A DNA stretch of 8,460 nt from Gemmobacter sp. (lineage in GTDB: Bacteria; Pseudomonadota; Alphaproteobacteria; Rhodobacterales; Rhodobacteraceae): positions 4,541 to 13,000 of the forward strand of contig DOMY01000094.1 in NCBI GenBank assembly GCA_003509785.1. Direction: 5' to 3'. Position numbers and translations under genes: made by a program. Numbering within the stretch: the first letter of the stretch is position 1; each line of letters starts with the position of its first letter. Below are positions 1 through 5,883 of the stretch, one piece after another. The notes below the pieces were generated by a model, which was given only the letters and a program-made list of their open reading frames with translations, did no database searches and was not told the origin of the DNA.

Positions 1-21
1 GCAGACAGCCCAGAACAACGG

Positions 22-36
22 CCCGCCTCAGGCGGG
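22..36 (-). terminator. weak hairpin terminator of the small membrane protein gene
   Basis: A perfect 6-bp GC stem (CCCGCC / GGCGGG) with a 3-nt loop lies directly after the stop codon of the minus-strand small gene. Read on the minus strand it is followed by CCGTTGTTCTG, which is only modestly T-rich, so the U-tract is poor. The position fits a terminator, but its strength is doubtful. Nothing else can be assigned in the first 21 bases. Confidence 0.4.
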
Positions 37-38
37 GG

Positions 39-173
39 TCAGTTGCCATCCAGGCTCACCGGGCGGGAGACATCGGCCTGATCGGGGCGCAGATCGGCCA
101 GATAGGCATAGGCGGTAAGCCCGATGAAGCCGATCACCGCCAGCACGAAAAGAAGTTTGATGATACGGCCCAT
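39..173 (-). CDS. 44-residue single-pass membrane protein of unknown function
   Basis: This is a short reading frame of 44 codons plus TGA. The protein begins MGRIIKLLFVLAVIGFIG, then has a Tyr-rich membrane end (TAYAYLADL) and a polar tail ending SLDGN. Two basic residues (R3, K6) precede a hydrophobic helix at about residues 7-25. That arrangement suits an inner-membrane anchor with a periplasmic C-terminus, or an uncleaved signal anchor. The start is well supported: a perfect AGGAGG (179-184) stands 5 nt before the ATG. Codon use is GC-ending like its neighbours. It runs divergently from aroK. I recognise the general form as a small protein seen in Rhodobacterales genomes, but I know no function and assign none. 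A longer reading frame in another phase covers the same DNA but lacks a ribosome binding site and has an Arg/Pro/Gly-rich shadow composition. Confidence 0.72.
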   Translation of the reverse strand: MGRIIKLLFVLAVIGFIGLTAYAYLADLRPDQADVSRPVSLDGN

Positions 174-235
174 GATAGCCTCCTGTTCCTGCGGCTTTGC
201 CCGTTGTTGCCGGGTCAGGCCCGGAAAGCCAAGCC

Positions 236-264
236 CTGACGCGGATTTTCGGGACGATTATATA
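236..264 (+). promoter_or_regulatory. candidate promoter of aroK-aroB
   Basis: CTGACG (236-241) matches TTGACA at four of six positions. It is followed after exactly 17 bp by TATATA (259-264), the only strongly AT-rich stretch in the 184-bp intergenic region. Transcription would begin near 271 and leave a leader of roughly 87 nt before the aroK GTG. It overlaps the opposing candidate promoter at 257-285, so the two genes may compete for polymerase. Confidence 0.35.
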
Positions 265-285
265 TGGCAATCGCTGCAACTTCAC
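257..285 (-). promoter_or_regulatory. candidate promoter of the small membrane protein gene
   Basis: On the minus strand a perfect TATAAT (plus positions 262 down to 257) lies 17 bp downstream of GTGAAG (285-280), which matches the -35 consensus at only three of six positions. The start point would fall near 250, giving a leader of about 75 nt. The -10 is good and the -35 is poor. The same AT island serves the opposing candidate promoter. Confidence 0.33.
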
Positions 286-311
286 GTCATTCAGGGACAA
301 AAGTTTGCGCA

Positions 312-331
312 GGCGGCAGTGCTTTGCCGCC
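312..331 (+). other. 7-bp hairpin in the aroK leader
   Basis: GGCGGCA (312-318) and TGCCGCC (325-331) form a perfect 7-bp stem with a 6-nt loop, in the expected 5' leader of aroK and about 13 nt before its Shine-Dalgarno-like GGGAGAG. No U-tract follows, so it is not an intrinsic terminator. It may simply reflect high GC content. I see no leader peptide or riboswitch pattern around it. Confidence 0.3.
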
Positions 332-357
332 CGCCATAAGGCCGGGAGAGTGCTGGG

Positions 358-903
358 GTGAGCGGTCAGCTGAAAAAGACGGTTGCGCTGGTGGGCATGA
401 TGGGTGCGGGCAAGACCGCCGTGGGCACCGCGCTGTTGCGTATGCTGGGGGTGCCTTTCCGCGATTCCGACGAAGAAATCGTGAAAGCCGCCAGCCGCAG
501 CATTGCCGAAATCTTTGAACGCGACGGCGAGCCGTTCTTTCGCGCCCGCGAAACCGAGGTTCTGTCGCGTCTGGTGAAGGGGCAGCCCTGTATCCTGTCC
601 ACGGGCGGGGGGGCGTTTCTGTCGGATCTGAACCGCAACATCATCGGGGCGACCGGCGTTTCGGTGTGGTTGCGGGCGGATCTGGATCTGCTATGGCACC
701 GGGTGCGGCACAAGGCGACGCGGCCTTTGCTGCGCACGGCCAACCCGCGCGAGACGCTGCGCCAGCTGCATGAGGCGCGGGTGCCCTATTACGCGCTGGC
801 CGATGTGACGGTGGATGCCGAGCCTGATCTGTCGATCGAGCTGATGGCGCAGCGGGTGATCGAGGCGCTGAAGACGCGCAACGACGTTCTGGAAAGGGTC
901 TGA
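358..903 (+). CDS. aroK: shikimate kinase AroK
   Basis: AroK phosphorylates shikimate at the 3-hydroxyl with ATP, the fifth step of the cytoplasmic shikimate pathway to aromatic amino acids. The 181-residue protein has the usual length. The P-loop GMMGAGKT is at residues 13-20. DSD at 36-38 supplies the shikimate-binding Asp. An Arg in FFRARE (residues 60-65) and GGGA (83-86) form the rest of the substrate pocket. RPLL (122-125) lies in the mobile lid, and RVPYY (141-145) is the nucleotide-side Arg motif. The start is GTG, preceded by GGGAGAG (344-350) with 7 nt of spacing; no in-frame ATG fits better. It is cotranscribed with aroB, whose ATG comes 3 nt after this stop. The NMP-kinase fold and these motifs leave little doubt. 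A gluconate kinase is the only plausible confusion, and the aroB neighbour argues against it. Confidence 0.96.
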   Translation: MSGQLKKTVALVGMMGAGKTAVGTALLRMLGVPFRDSDEEIVKAASRSIAEIFERDGEPFFRARETEVLSRLVKGQPCILSTGGGAFLSDLNRNIIGATGVSVWLRADLDLLWHRVRHKATRPLLRTANPRETLRQLHEARVPYYALADVTVDAEPDLSIELMAQRVIEALKTRNDVLERV

Positions 904-906
904 CCG

Positions 907-2019
907 ATGGTGATGGATGTGGTTCCGGTGGCGCTTGGCGCCCGGTCTTACGAGGTGCGCATCGGGCCGGGCCTGCTGCAGCGGGCGGGGGCCGAAATCG
1001 CGCCACTCTTGCGGCGCAAGCGGGTGGCGGTGGTGACGGACGAGACCGTGGCCGCCCATCATCTGGCCGCGCTGGAGGCCGCGCTGGCGGCCGAGGGTAT
1101 TGCGATGACCAGCCTTGCGTTGCCGCCGGGCGAGGGCACCAAGGGCTGGCCCGAATTCGCGCGCACGGTGGAATGGCTGCTGGATCAGAAGGTGGAACGC
1201 CGCGATGTGGTGGTGGCCTTTGGCGGTGGGGTGATCGGCGATCTGGTGGGCTTTGCCGCCGCTGTGCTGCGCCGGGGCGTGCGGTTTGTGCAGATCCCCA
1301 CCACTTTGCTGTCGCAGGTGGACAGTTCAGTGGGCGGCAAGACCGGCATCAACACGCCGCAGGGCAAGAATCTGGTGGGGGCGTTTCATCAGCCTGCGCT
1401 GGTTTTGGCCGATACGCTGGTGCTGGAAAGCCTGCCCGCGCGGGATTTTCTGGCGGGTTACGGCGAGGTGGTGAAATACGGCCTGCTGGGCGATGCGGCC
1501 TTTTTCGACTGGCTGGAAGTCAACGGCCCCGATCTGGCCCGCGATGCGGTGAAGCGGCAATATGCCGTGCGCCGGTCGGTGGAGATGAAGGCCGAAATCG
1601 TGGCGCGGGATGAGACCGAAGAGGGTGACCGCGCGCTGCTGAACCTGGGCCATACCTTCTGTCATGCGCTGGAAAAGGCGACCGGATTTGGCGACCGGCT
1701 GCTGCATGGCGAGGGGGTGGCGATCGGCTGTGCGCTGGCGTTTGAGCTGTCGCAGCGGCTGGGCCTGTGCAGCCAGGAGGCGCCAAGCCGGGTGCGGGCG
1801 CATCTGCGGGCCATGGGCATGAAGGTCGATCTGGCCGATATTCCGGGCGATCTGCCGGATGCTGCGGCGCTGCTGGCGCTGATGGGGCAGGACAAGAAGG
1901 TGGTTGATGGCCAGCTGCGCTTCATTCTGGCGCGGGGGATCGGTGCAGCTTTCGTGGCGGCCGATGTGCCCTCGGACAAGGTGCTGGCGCTGCTGGACGA
2001 CGCCATGCGCGGGCGCTGA
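907..2019 (+). CDS. aroB: 3-dehydroquinate synthase AroB
   Basis: AroB converts DAHP to 3-dehydroquinate, the second step of the shikimate pathway. It is cytoplasmic and uses NAD and a divalent metal. The 370-residue length is normal. The NAD-binding glycine motif GGGVIGDLVGF is at residues 106-116, followed by the family signature around IPTTLLSQVDSSVGGKTGIN (130-149). The probable metal ligands are E187 (GYGEVVKYG), H249 (LNLGHTFCHALE) and H267 (HGEGVAIG). The gene starts 3 nt after the aroK stop. GGAAAGGG at 891-898, inside the end of aroK, is the likely ribosome binding site, and the ATG at 913 is an equally spaced alternative that would remove two residues. A strong terminator follows at 2044-2072. 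The sequence is intact, with no missing key residue. Confidence 0.97.
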   Translation: MVMDVVPVALGARSYEVRIGPGLLQRAGAEIAPLLRRKRVAVVTDETVAAHHLAALEAALAAEGIAMTSLALPPGEGTKGWPEFARTVEWLLDQKVERRDVVVAFGGGVIGDLVGFAAAVLRRGVRFVQIPTTLLSQVDSSVGGKTGINTPQGKNLVGAFHQPALVLADTLVLESLPARDFLAGYGEVVKYGLLGDAAFFDWLEVNGPDLARDAVKRQYAVRRSVEMKAEIVARDETEEGDRALLNLGHTFCHALEKATGFGDRLLHGEGVAIGCALAFELSQRLGLCSQEAPSRVRAHLRAMGMKVDLADIPGDLPDAAALLALMGQDKKVVDGQLRFILARGIGAAFVAADVPSDKVLALLDDAMRGR

Positions 2020-2043
2020 GCGCGGGACGCCGCCGGAGAAGAG

Positions 2044-2072
2044 AAAAGGGGGCAGCCGGGCTGCCCCCTTTT
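2044..2072. terminator. bidirectional intrinsic terminator between aroB and the MFS gene
   Basis: A 13-bp perfect stem (AAAAGGGGGCAGC / GCTGCCCCCTTTT) with a 3-nt CGG loop sits in the 57 bp between two converging genes. On the plus strand it ends in a run of five T. On the minus strand the upstream A-run becomes a U-tract. It therefore ends transcripts from both aroB and the transporter, whose stop is only 4 bp away. Confidence 0.92.
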
Positions 2073-2076
2073 TCAT

Positions 2077-3267
2077 TCAGCCTGCGTTGCGCTGCTGGCG
2101 CCAGGCAAGGCCAAGGGCGACAAGGCCCGCCAGCGACAGCGCGATCCCCACGATGCCCGAGGACCGCCAGCCCCAGCCTGCCGCCAGCGCCATGCCCGCA
2201 ACCCAGGGGCCAAGCGCATTGGCGGCATTGAAGGCGGCATGGTTCATGGCGGCGGCCATGGATTGCGCCTTGCCTGCGACGTCCATCAGCTGGGTCTGCA
2301 GCGGCACCACCATGCCGGAGCCAAGGCCCAGCAGGAAGGACGACAGGATCATCAGCGTCCAGCTGCCGACCGCCAGCGCTGCAAAGCCCTGTGTCACGAT
2401 CATGAACAGCATCAGCGCCAGAGCCGCGCCGAAATTGCCCAGCCGGATGGTCAGCCGCGCGGCGAGAAGGCCGCCCAGCGTGCCGCCGATGCCGAAGGCA
2501 GAGAGCGCGACCGTCACCGCCCAGACCGGCGGCTGCGTGGTGGCCAGCATGGCGGCAGACAGGAAGGAATAGACGGCGAACAGCCCGCCGGAGCCGATGG
2601 CGCCCACCATCAGCGTCGCCGCGACGGCCGGATTGCGCAGGGCGCGCAGCTCTGCCATCGGATTGGCATTGGGATCGACGCCCACGCGCGGCGCCAGACG
2701 CAGGATCAGCAGGGCCGCCGCCAGCGCCAGAACCCCCGGCAGGCCAAAGCCCCAGCGCCAGCCCAGCCCCTGGCCCAGCAGCTGTGCCAGGGGCACGCCG
2801 ATGATATTGGCGACCGTCAGCCCCAGCAGCACATGGGTCACGCCTTTGGCGCGCTGTTCGTGTGGCAGGGCATCGGCGGCAAACAGCATGGCCACCCCCA
2901 GAAAGCCGCCATGCGGCAGCCCGGCCAGAAACCTTGCGCCGACCAGCGTGCTGTAGCCCGGCAGGATCGAGGCGAGGATGTTCATCACGCCATAGATGGC
3001 GATCAGGGCCGCCAGATAGCGCCGCCGCGGCAGGCGCGCGCCCAGGATCGAGGTCAGCGGCGCGCCGACCACGACGCCCAGGGCATAGGCGCTGACCACA
3101 TGGCCTGCCATGGGTTCGGTCACGCCCAGATCGGCGGCATACCAGGGCAGCAGGCCCATGGCGGCAAATTCTGATGTGCCGATGGCAAAGGCCCCCAGCG
3201 CCAGCGCCAGAATGGCCAGTGTTGCATTGGGGGCGGGGGATGGTTTTGCAGAAGCGGGAGAGGACAT
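2077..3267 (-). CDS. MFS efflux transporter, DHA1 family, AraJ/YdhP-like
   Basis: This is a 396-residue polytopic inner-membrane protein of the major facilitator superfamily, probably a proton-driven exporter of a small molecule, sugar or drug. About twelve hydrophobic segments are visible. TM1 (about residues 15-37) contains GAFAIGTSEFAAMGLLP, typical of the AraJ/YdhP-type DHA1 group. A degenerate motif A (SILGARLPRRR, 73-83) links TM2 and TM3, and ARFLAGLPHGGFLG (111-124) marks TM4. Near the C-terminus, MAAAMNHAAFNAANALGPW is also characteristic of that group. The start chosen is the ATG at 3267, with AAGG nine nt upstream. The first 14 residues are a polar Ser/Ala/Pro tail. The same frame is open for 179 codons further upstream, but that stretch is antisense to cas3 and has no transporter character. 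It converges on aroB and diverges from cas3. The substrate cannot be told from the sequence, and there is no adjacent regulator gene. Confidence 0.88.
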   Translation of the reverse strand: MSSPASAKPSPAPNATLAILALALGAFAIGTSEFAAMGLLPWYAADLGVTEPMAGHVVSAYALGVVVGAPLTSILGARLPRRRYLAALIAIYGVMNILASILPGYSTLVGARFLAGLPHGGFLGVAMLFAADALPHEQRAKGVTHVLLGLTVANIIGVPLAQLLGQGLGWRWGFGLPGVLALAAALLILRLAPRVGVDPNANPMAELRALRNPAVAATLMVGAIGSGGLFAVYSFLSAAMLATTQPPVWAVTVALSAFGIGGTLGGLLAARLTIRLGNFGAALALMLFMIVTQGFAALAVGSWTLMILSSFLLGLGSGMVVPLQTQLMDVAGKAQSMAAAMNHAAFNAANALGPWVAGMALAAGWGWRSSGIVGIALSLAGLVALGLAWRQQRNAG

Positions 3268-3327
3268 GGAGGCAGACCTTGCAGACGCAGCGCGGGGAGG
3301 GCGCGAAGATGATTGCGTTAACAGTGA

Positions 3328-3354
3328 CCCGTCATGACTTCCAGTGCTGACGGG
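3328..3354. repeat. perfect 7-bp inverted repeat, possible operator
   Basis: CCCGTCA (3328-3334) and TGACGGG (3348-3354) are exact reverse complements separated by 13 bp, so the half-site centres are 20 bp apart, about two helical turns. The dyad lies 61-87 bp upstream of the transporter ATG, a reasonable place for an operator. It could also be a chance GC dyad, and no regulator is encoded nearby. Confidence 0.4.
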
Positions 3355-3510
3355 CAGGGTGGTCGGGCAAAATGCCGGTGCCGGGGGGCGGGGTGATTTT
3401 TCAGGCGCGGTGGGGCCGGTCTGCCAGAGGTTTGGCCACTGCTCAGACCACCGACGAATTACGGGGGTGATGGGCGCCTGCCGCCGGTGCTGGTCGGGTT
3501 GGAAACTTGG

Positions 3511-3562
3511 TTTGACACAGGTTTTGGGATGCGTCCTTATGGGGGTGCCTGAATTTGACACA
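3511..3562 (+). repeat. TTTGACACA direct repeat, 43-bp period, upstream of cas3
   Basis: The 9-mer TTTGACACA occurs at 3511-3519 and again at 3554-3562, 43 bp apart, close to four helical turns. Each copy is soon followed by CAG or AG and a short T-rich stretch, and a third TTTGAC is at 3567-3572. The first copy contains the candidate -35. The second falls just downstream of the predicted start site, where a matching -10 would overlap the cas3 ATG, so it is more likely a protein-binding site than a second promoter. Confidence 0.5.
3512..3540 (+). promoter_or_regulatory. candidate cas operon promoter
   Basis: A perfect TTGACA (3512-3517) is followed after 17 bp by CCTTAT (3535-3540), a weak -10 with three of six consensus bases. 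The predicted start near 3547 would give a leader of about 36 nt to the cas3 ATG. The -35 is the best in the intergenic region; the poor -10 suggests low basal activity or dependence on an activator. Confidence 0.4.
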
Positions 3563-3582
3563 CAGCTTTGACGAGAACCATT

Positions 3583-5805
3583 ATGGCTGATGAACCATTT
3601 GCCCATTCCGGCACAGCCGGAAATCATGCGGATTGGCAGACACTGGCAGATCATTTGCAGGGCGTGGCGGATCTGGCGGCTGCGCGGGGCGGGCCGATCG
3701 GGCTTGCGGCCCCGGCCCGGCTGGCCGGGGCGCTGCATGATTTCGGCAAGCATGACCCTGCGTTTCAGCGCCGCCTTGCGGGGGATGCGCGCAGTGTCGA
3801 CCATTCAACCGCCGGGGCCAAACTGTTGCTGGATCGGGCCAAGGGGGATGAACGGGTGGCGGCAGAAGTGCTGGCCTATGCGATCCTGGGCCATCACGCC
3901 GGGCTGCCAGATGCGCGCGGGGCGGATGGCAGCATGGAGCGCAGGATCGACCAGTTCAGCGATCCTATCGCGCCCGGCATCACCGCCGCCGTGAAAACGG
4001 ATTTCGCGCCCCTGCTGCCAGAGCTGGTGAAGCGGATGCGGCAGGGCCCGCAAGGCGGGTTTGACCTTTCGGTGGCCGGGCGGATGATCTTTTCCTGTCT
4101 GGTGGATGCCGATTTCCACGATACCGAACTGTTCTACAACCGGCTGGAAGGGCGCGACAGTGATCGCAGCTGGCCAGCGCTGCCGGATCTTCTGCCCGGG
4201 TTGCGGAGCATTTTCGATGCCCATATGGCAGGATTGCCGGGTGAGGGCGCGCTGAACAACCTGCGGGCCGAGGTTCTGGCCCAGATCCGCAGCCGCGCCA
4301 GCCTGCCGCCGGGGCTGTTCACGCTGACCGTGCCGACGGGGGGCGGCAAGACCCTGGCATCACTGGGCTTTGCGCTGGATCATGCGGCGCTGCACGGGCA
4401 TCGGCGGATCATCTATGCAATTCCCTATACATCCATCACCGACCAGACGGCCGCGATCTTTCGCAGCCTGTTTGGCGATATCGTTCTGGAACATCATTCC
4501 GCCATCGACACCGAAAAGCCCGGGCAATCGGGGCGCGACAAGGCGCGGCTGGCGATCGAGGATTGGGCGGCGCCTCTGGTTGTCACCACCAATGTGCAGC
4601 TGTTTGAAAGCCTGTTCGCCGCCCGCCCCTCGCGCTGCCGCAAGCTGCATAACATCGCCGGTTCGGTGATCGTGCTGGACGAGGCGCAAAGCCTGCCGCG
4701 CGAATTGCTGATGCCGAGCCTGCGGATGATCGACACGCTGGCCACGCATTACGGATGCAGCGTGGTTCTGTGCACGGCCACCCAGCCGGCCTTCGACAGC
4801 CGCCAGTTGCATCAGGGGGGGCTGCCGCTGGAAGGGCGCGAACTGGCCCCCGATCCGGCCGGGCTGGCCCGCCGCCTGCGCCGGGCGCGGATCCTGCGGG
4901 GCGGGCCGATGGAGGATGAGGCGCTGATTGCCGCTTTGCGCGACACGCCGCAGGGCATGGTGATCGTCAACAGCCGCAAACATGCGCTGGAGCTGTTTCA
5001 GGCGGCGCAGAGGGCAGGGCTGGAGGGCATGGTGCATCTGACCACCCGGCAATATCCGGCGCATCCCCGCCGTATTCTGGCGGATGTGCGGGCGCGGTTG
5101 CAGGCTGGCACGCCCTGCCGCCTGATTGCCACCAGTCTGATCGAGGCGGGGGTTGATGTCGATTTTCCAAAGGGTTGGCGCGCGGAAACCGGGTTGGACA
5201 GTATTGTTCAAACCGCAGGCAGGGTGAACAGGGAAGGCAAGCGGCCGCTGGAAGACAGCACCCTGACCGTGTTCGAGGCGCCGGGTCAGCCGGTGCCCGC
5301 CAGCCTGAAACCGCTGATTGCAGCAATGCGCGGCACCGCCGGGCGCTTTGACGATCTGCTGTTGCCCGAGGCGATCCGCGACTGGTTTGAACAGGTCTAT
5401 TGGACAAGGGGGGCGGAACGGATGGGGCAGCCCATGGTTTCGGCCTTTGTACTGGCCCGCAGCGGAACCGATTTTCCCTATCGCACCACTGCCGAAAACT
5501 ATCGCATGATCGACACGGTCATGGTGCCGGTCATCATGGGCATCGAACCTGCAGCCGAAGCGGCCATCGCCCGGCTTGGCCTGGCCGAGGTGCCCTCGGG
5601 GCTGATCGCGCGCCAATTGCAGCCCTTCACCGTGCAGGTGCCGGAAAAGGCGCGCGAGACCTTGCGACGGAACGGCAAGGGCAGCTTTCACGCCCCCGAG
5701 CAGCGCGGCGACCAGTTCTTTGTTCTGGGGGACAAGGCGCTGTACCACGCGGATAGCGGGCTGCGGTGGGAGGATGCAGAGTATATCGGTGATGGCATCT
5801 GGTGA
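3583..5805 (+). CDS. cas3: type I-C Cas3 nuclease-helicase
   Basis: Cas3 is recruited to the R-loop made by the crRNA complex, where it nicks and then unwinds and degrades invader DNA. The 740-residue protein has the HD nuclease N-terminally, then a superfamily 2 helicase. HD motifs are AHS (7-9), LHDFGK (51-56), DHSTAGA (73-79) and GHHAGLPD (103-110). Helicase motifs are Walker A VPTGGGKT (250-257), DEAQ (366-369), TAT (398-400) and QTAGRVNR (543-550). The C-terminal part resembles the accessory domain of I-C Cas3. The length and intact motifs suggest an active enzyme. I chose the ATG at 3583, with GAGAA five nt upstream, because the conserved AHS then falls at residue 7. A TTG at 3568 would add five residues without a better ribosome binding site. 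It leads the operon and is separated from cas5 by 78 nt, the widest gap among these cas genes. Confidence 0.96.
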   Translation: MADEPFAHSGTAGNHADWQTLADHLQGVADLAAARGGPIGLAAPARLAGALHDFGKHDPAFQRRLAGDARSVDHSTAGAKLLLDRAKGDERVAAEVLAYAILGHHAGLPDARGADGSMERRIDQFSDPIAPGITAAVKTDFAPLLPELVKRMRQGPQGGFDLSVAGRMIFSCLVDADFHDTELFYNRLEGRDSDRSWPALPDLLPGLRSIFDAHMAGLPGEGALNNLRAEVLAQIRSRASLPPGLFTLTVPTGGGKTLASLGFALDHAALHGHRRIIYAIPYTSITDQTAAIFRSLFGDIVLEHHSAIDTEKPGQSGRDKARLAIEDWAAPLVVTTNVQLFESLFAARPSRCRKLHNIAGSVIVLDEAQSLPRELLMPSLRMIDTLATHYGCSVVLCTATQPAFDSRQLHQGGLPLEGRELAPDPAGLARRLRRARILRGGPMEDEALIAALRDTPQGMVIVNSRKHALELFQAAQRAGLEGMVHLTTRQYPAHPRRILADVRARLQAGTPCRLIATSLIEAGVDVDFPKGWRAETGLDSIVQTAGRVNREGKRPLEDSTLTVFEAPGQPVPASLKPLIAAMRGTAGRFDDLLLPEAIRDWFEQVYWTRGAERMGQPMVSAFVLARSGTDFPYRTTAENYRMIDTVMVPVIMGIEPAAEAAIARLGLAEVPSGLIARQLQPFTVQVPEKARETLRRNGKGSFHAPEQRGDQFFVLGDKALYHADSGLRWEDAEYIGDGIW

Positions 5806-5806
5806 G

Positions 5807-5847
5807 GCGCGCAACCTGCGGCAAGATTGTACTTGCCAGATGCGCGC
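5807..5847 (+). other. composite stem-loop in the cas3-cas5 gap
   Basis: Two nested inverted repeats occupy half of the 78-nt gap. The inner arms GGCAAG (5820-5825) and CTTGCC (5832-5837) enclose a hexaloop ATTGTA. The outer arms GCGCGCA (5807-5813) and TGCGCGC (5841-5847) are also exact complements, joined to the inner stem by a 6-by-3 internal loop. It begins one base after the cas3 stop and ends 36 nt before the cas5 ATG. No U-tract follows, so a simple intrinsic terminator is unlikely. It might be a stabilising or processed mRNA structure, an attenuating hairpin that lowers Cas5 relative to Cas3, or a DNA operator. A weak promoter-like pair, TTGCCA (5833-5838) and TAGTCT (5855-5860) with 16-bp spacing, overlaps it but is unconvincing. 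Confidence 0.6.
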
Positions 5848-5883
5848 GGCGGGATAGTCTGATCCTGATTTTAAGGAAAGATC

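Larger units (their letters stand above)
3268..3582. other. 315-bp divergent intergenic region between the MFS gene and cas3
   Basis: No convincing gene is present. A 75-codon plus-strand frame (3344-3571) has no ribosome binding site and no recognisable protein character. The region does contain a 7-bp dyad near the transporter, a candidate cas promoter with a duplicated TTTGACACA next to cas3, and a short stretch ending at 3506 that vaguely resembles the 3' end of type I-C CRISPR repeats. I see no good sigma-70 promoter for the transporter on the minus strand. G-runs occur at 3383-3393 and 3412-3415. Confidence 0.6.

Noticed and set aside
28..300. A 90-codon minus-strand frame overlapping the small membrane protein
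   Set aside because: It is in another phase, has a shadow-like Arg/Gly/Pro composition and no ribosome binding site, whereas the 39-173 frame has a perfect one and a membrane helix.
2239..3174. A 311-codon plus-strand frame across the transporter gene
   Set aside because: It is an antisense shadow rich in Gln, Arg, His and Gly, fully explained by the intact transporter on the other strand.
3383..3415. Possible G-quadruplex from G-runs in the intergenic region
   Set aside because: The last run is separated from the others by an 18-base loop, and such runs are expected by chance at this GC content.
3418..3449. GGTCTG / CAGACC 6-bp inverted repeat
   Set aside because: The arms are short and 20 bp apart, with no link to a promoter. 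A chance occurrence is likely in 315 bp.
3344..3571. A 75-codon plus-strand frame upstream of cas3 as a small accessory gene
   Set aside because: It has no Shine-Dalgarno, its Gly/Cys/Arg composition resembles random GC-rich DNA, and it runs through the candidate cas promoter.
3568..3582. TTG at 3568 as the start of cas3
   Set aside because: It would add only MTRTI ahead of a normal ATG. The ATG at 3583 has GAGAA at suitable spacing and places the conserved AHS motif near the N-terminus, as in the family.
3268..3804. N-terminal extension of the transporter frame to 3804
   Set aside because: The extra 179 codons are antisense to the 5' end of cas3, are Pro/Arg/Ser-rich and lack membrane helices. 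The start at 3267 gives a normal MFS length.
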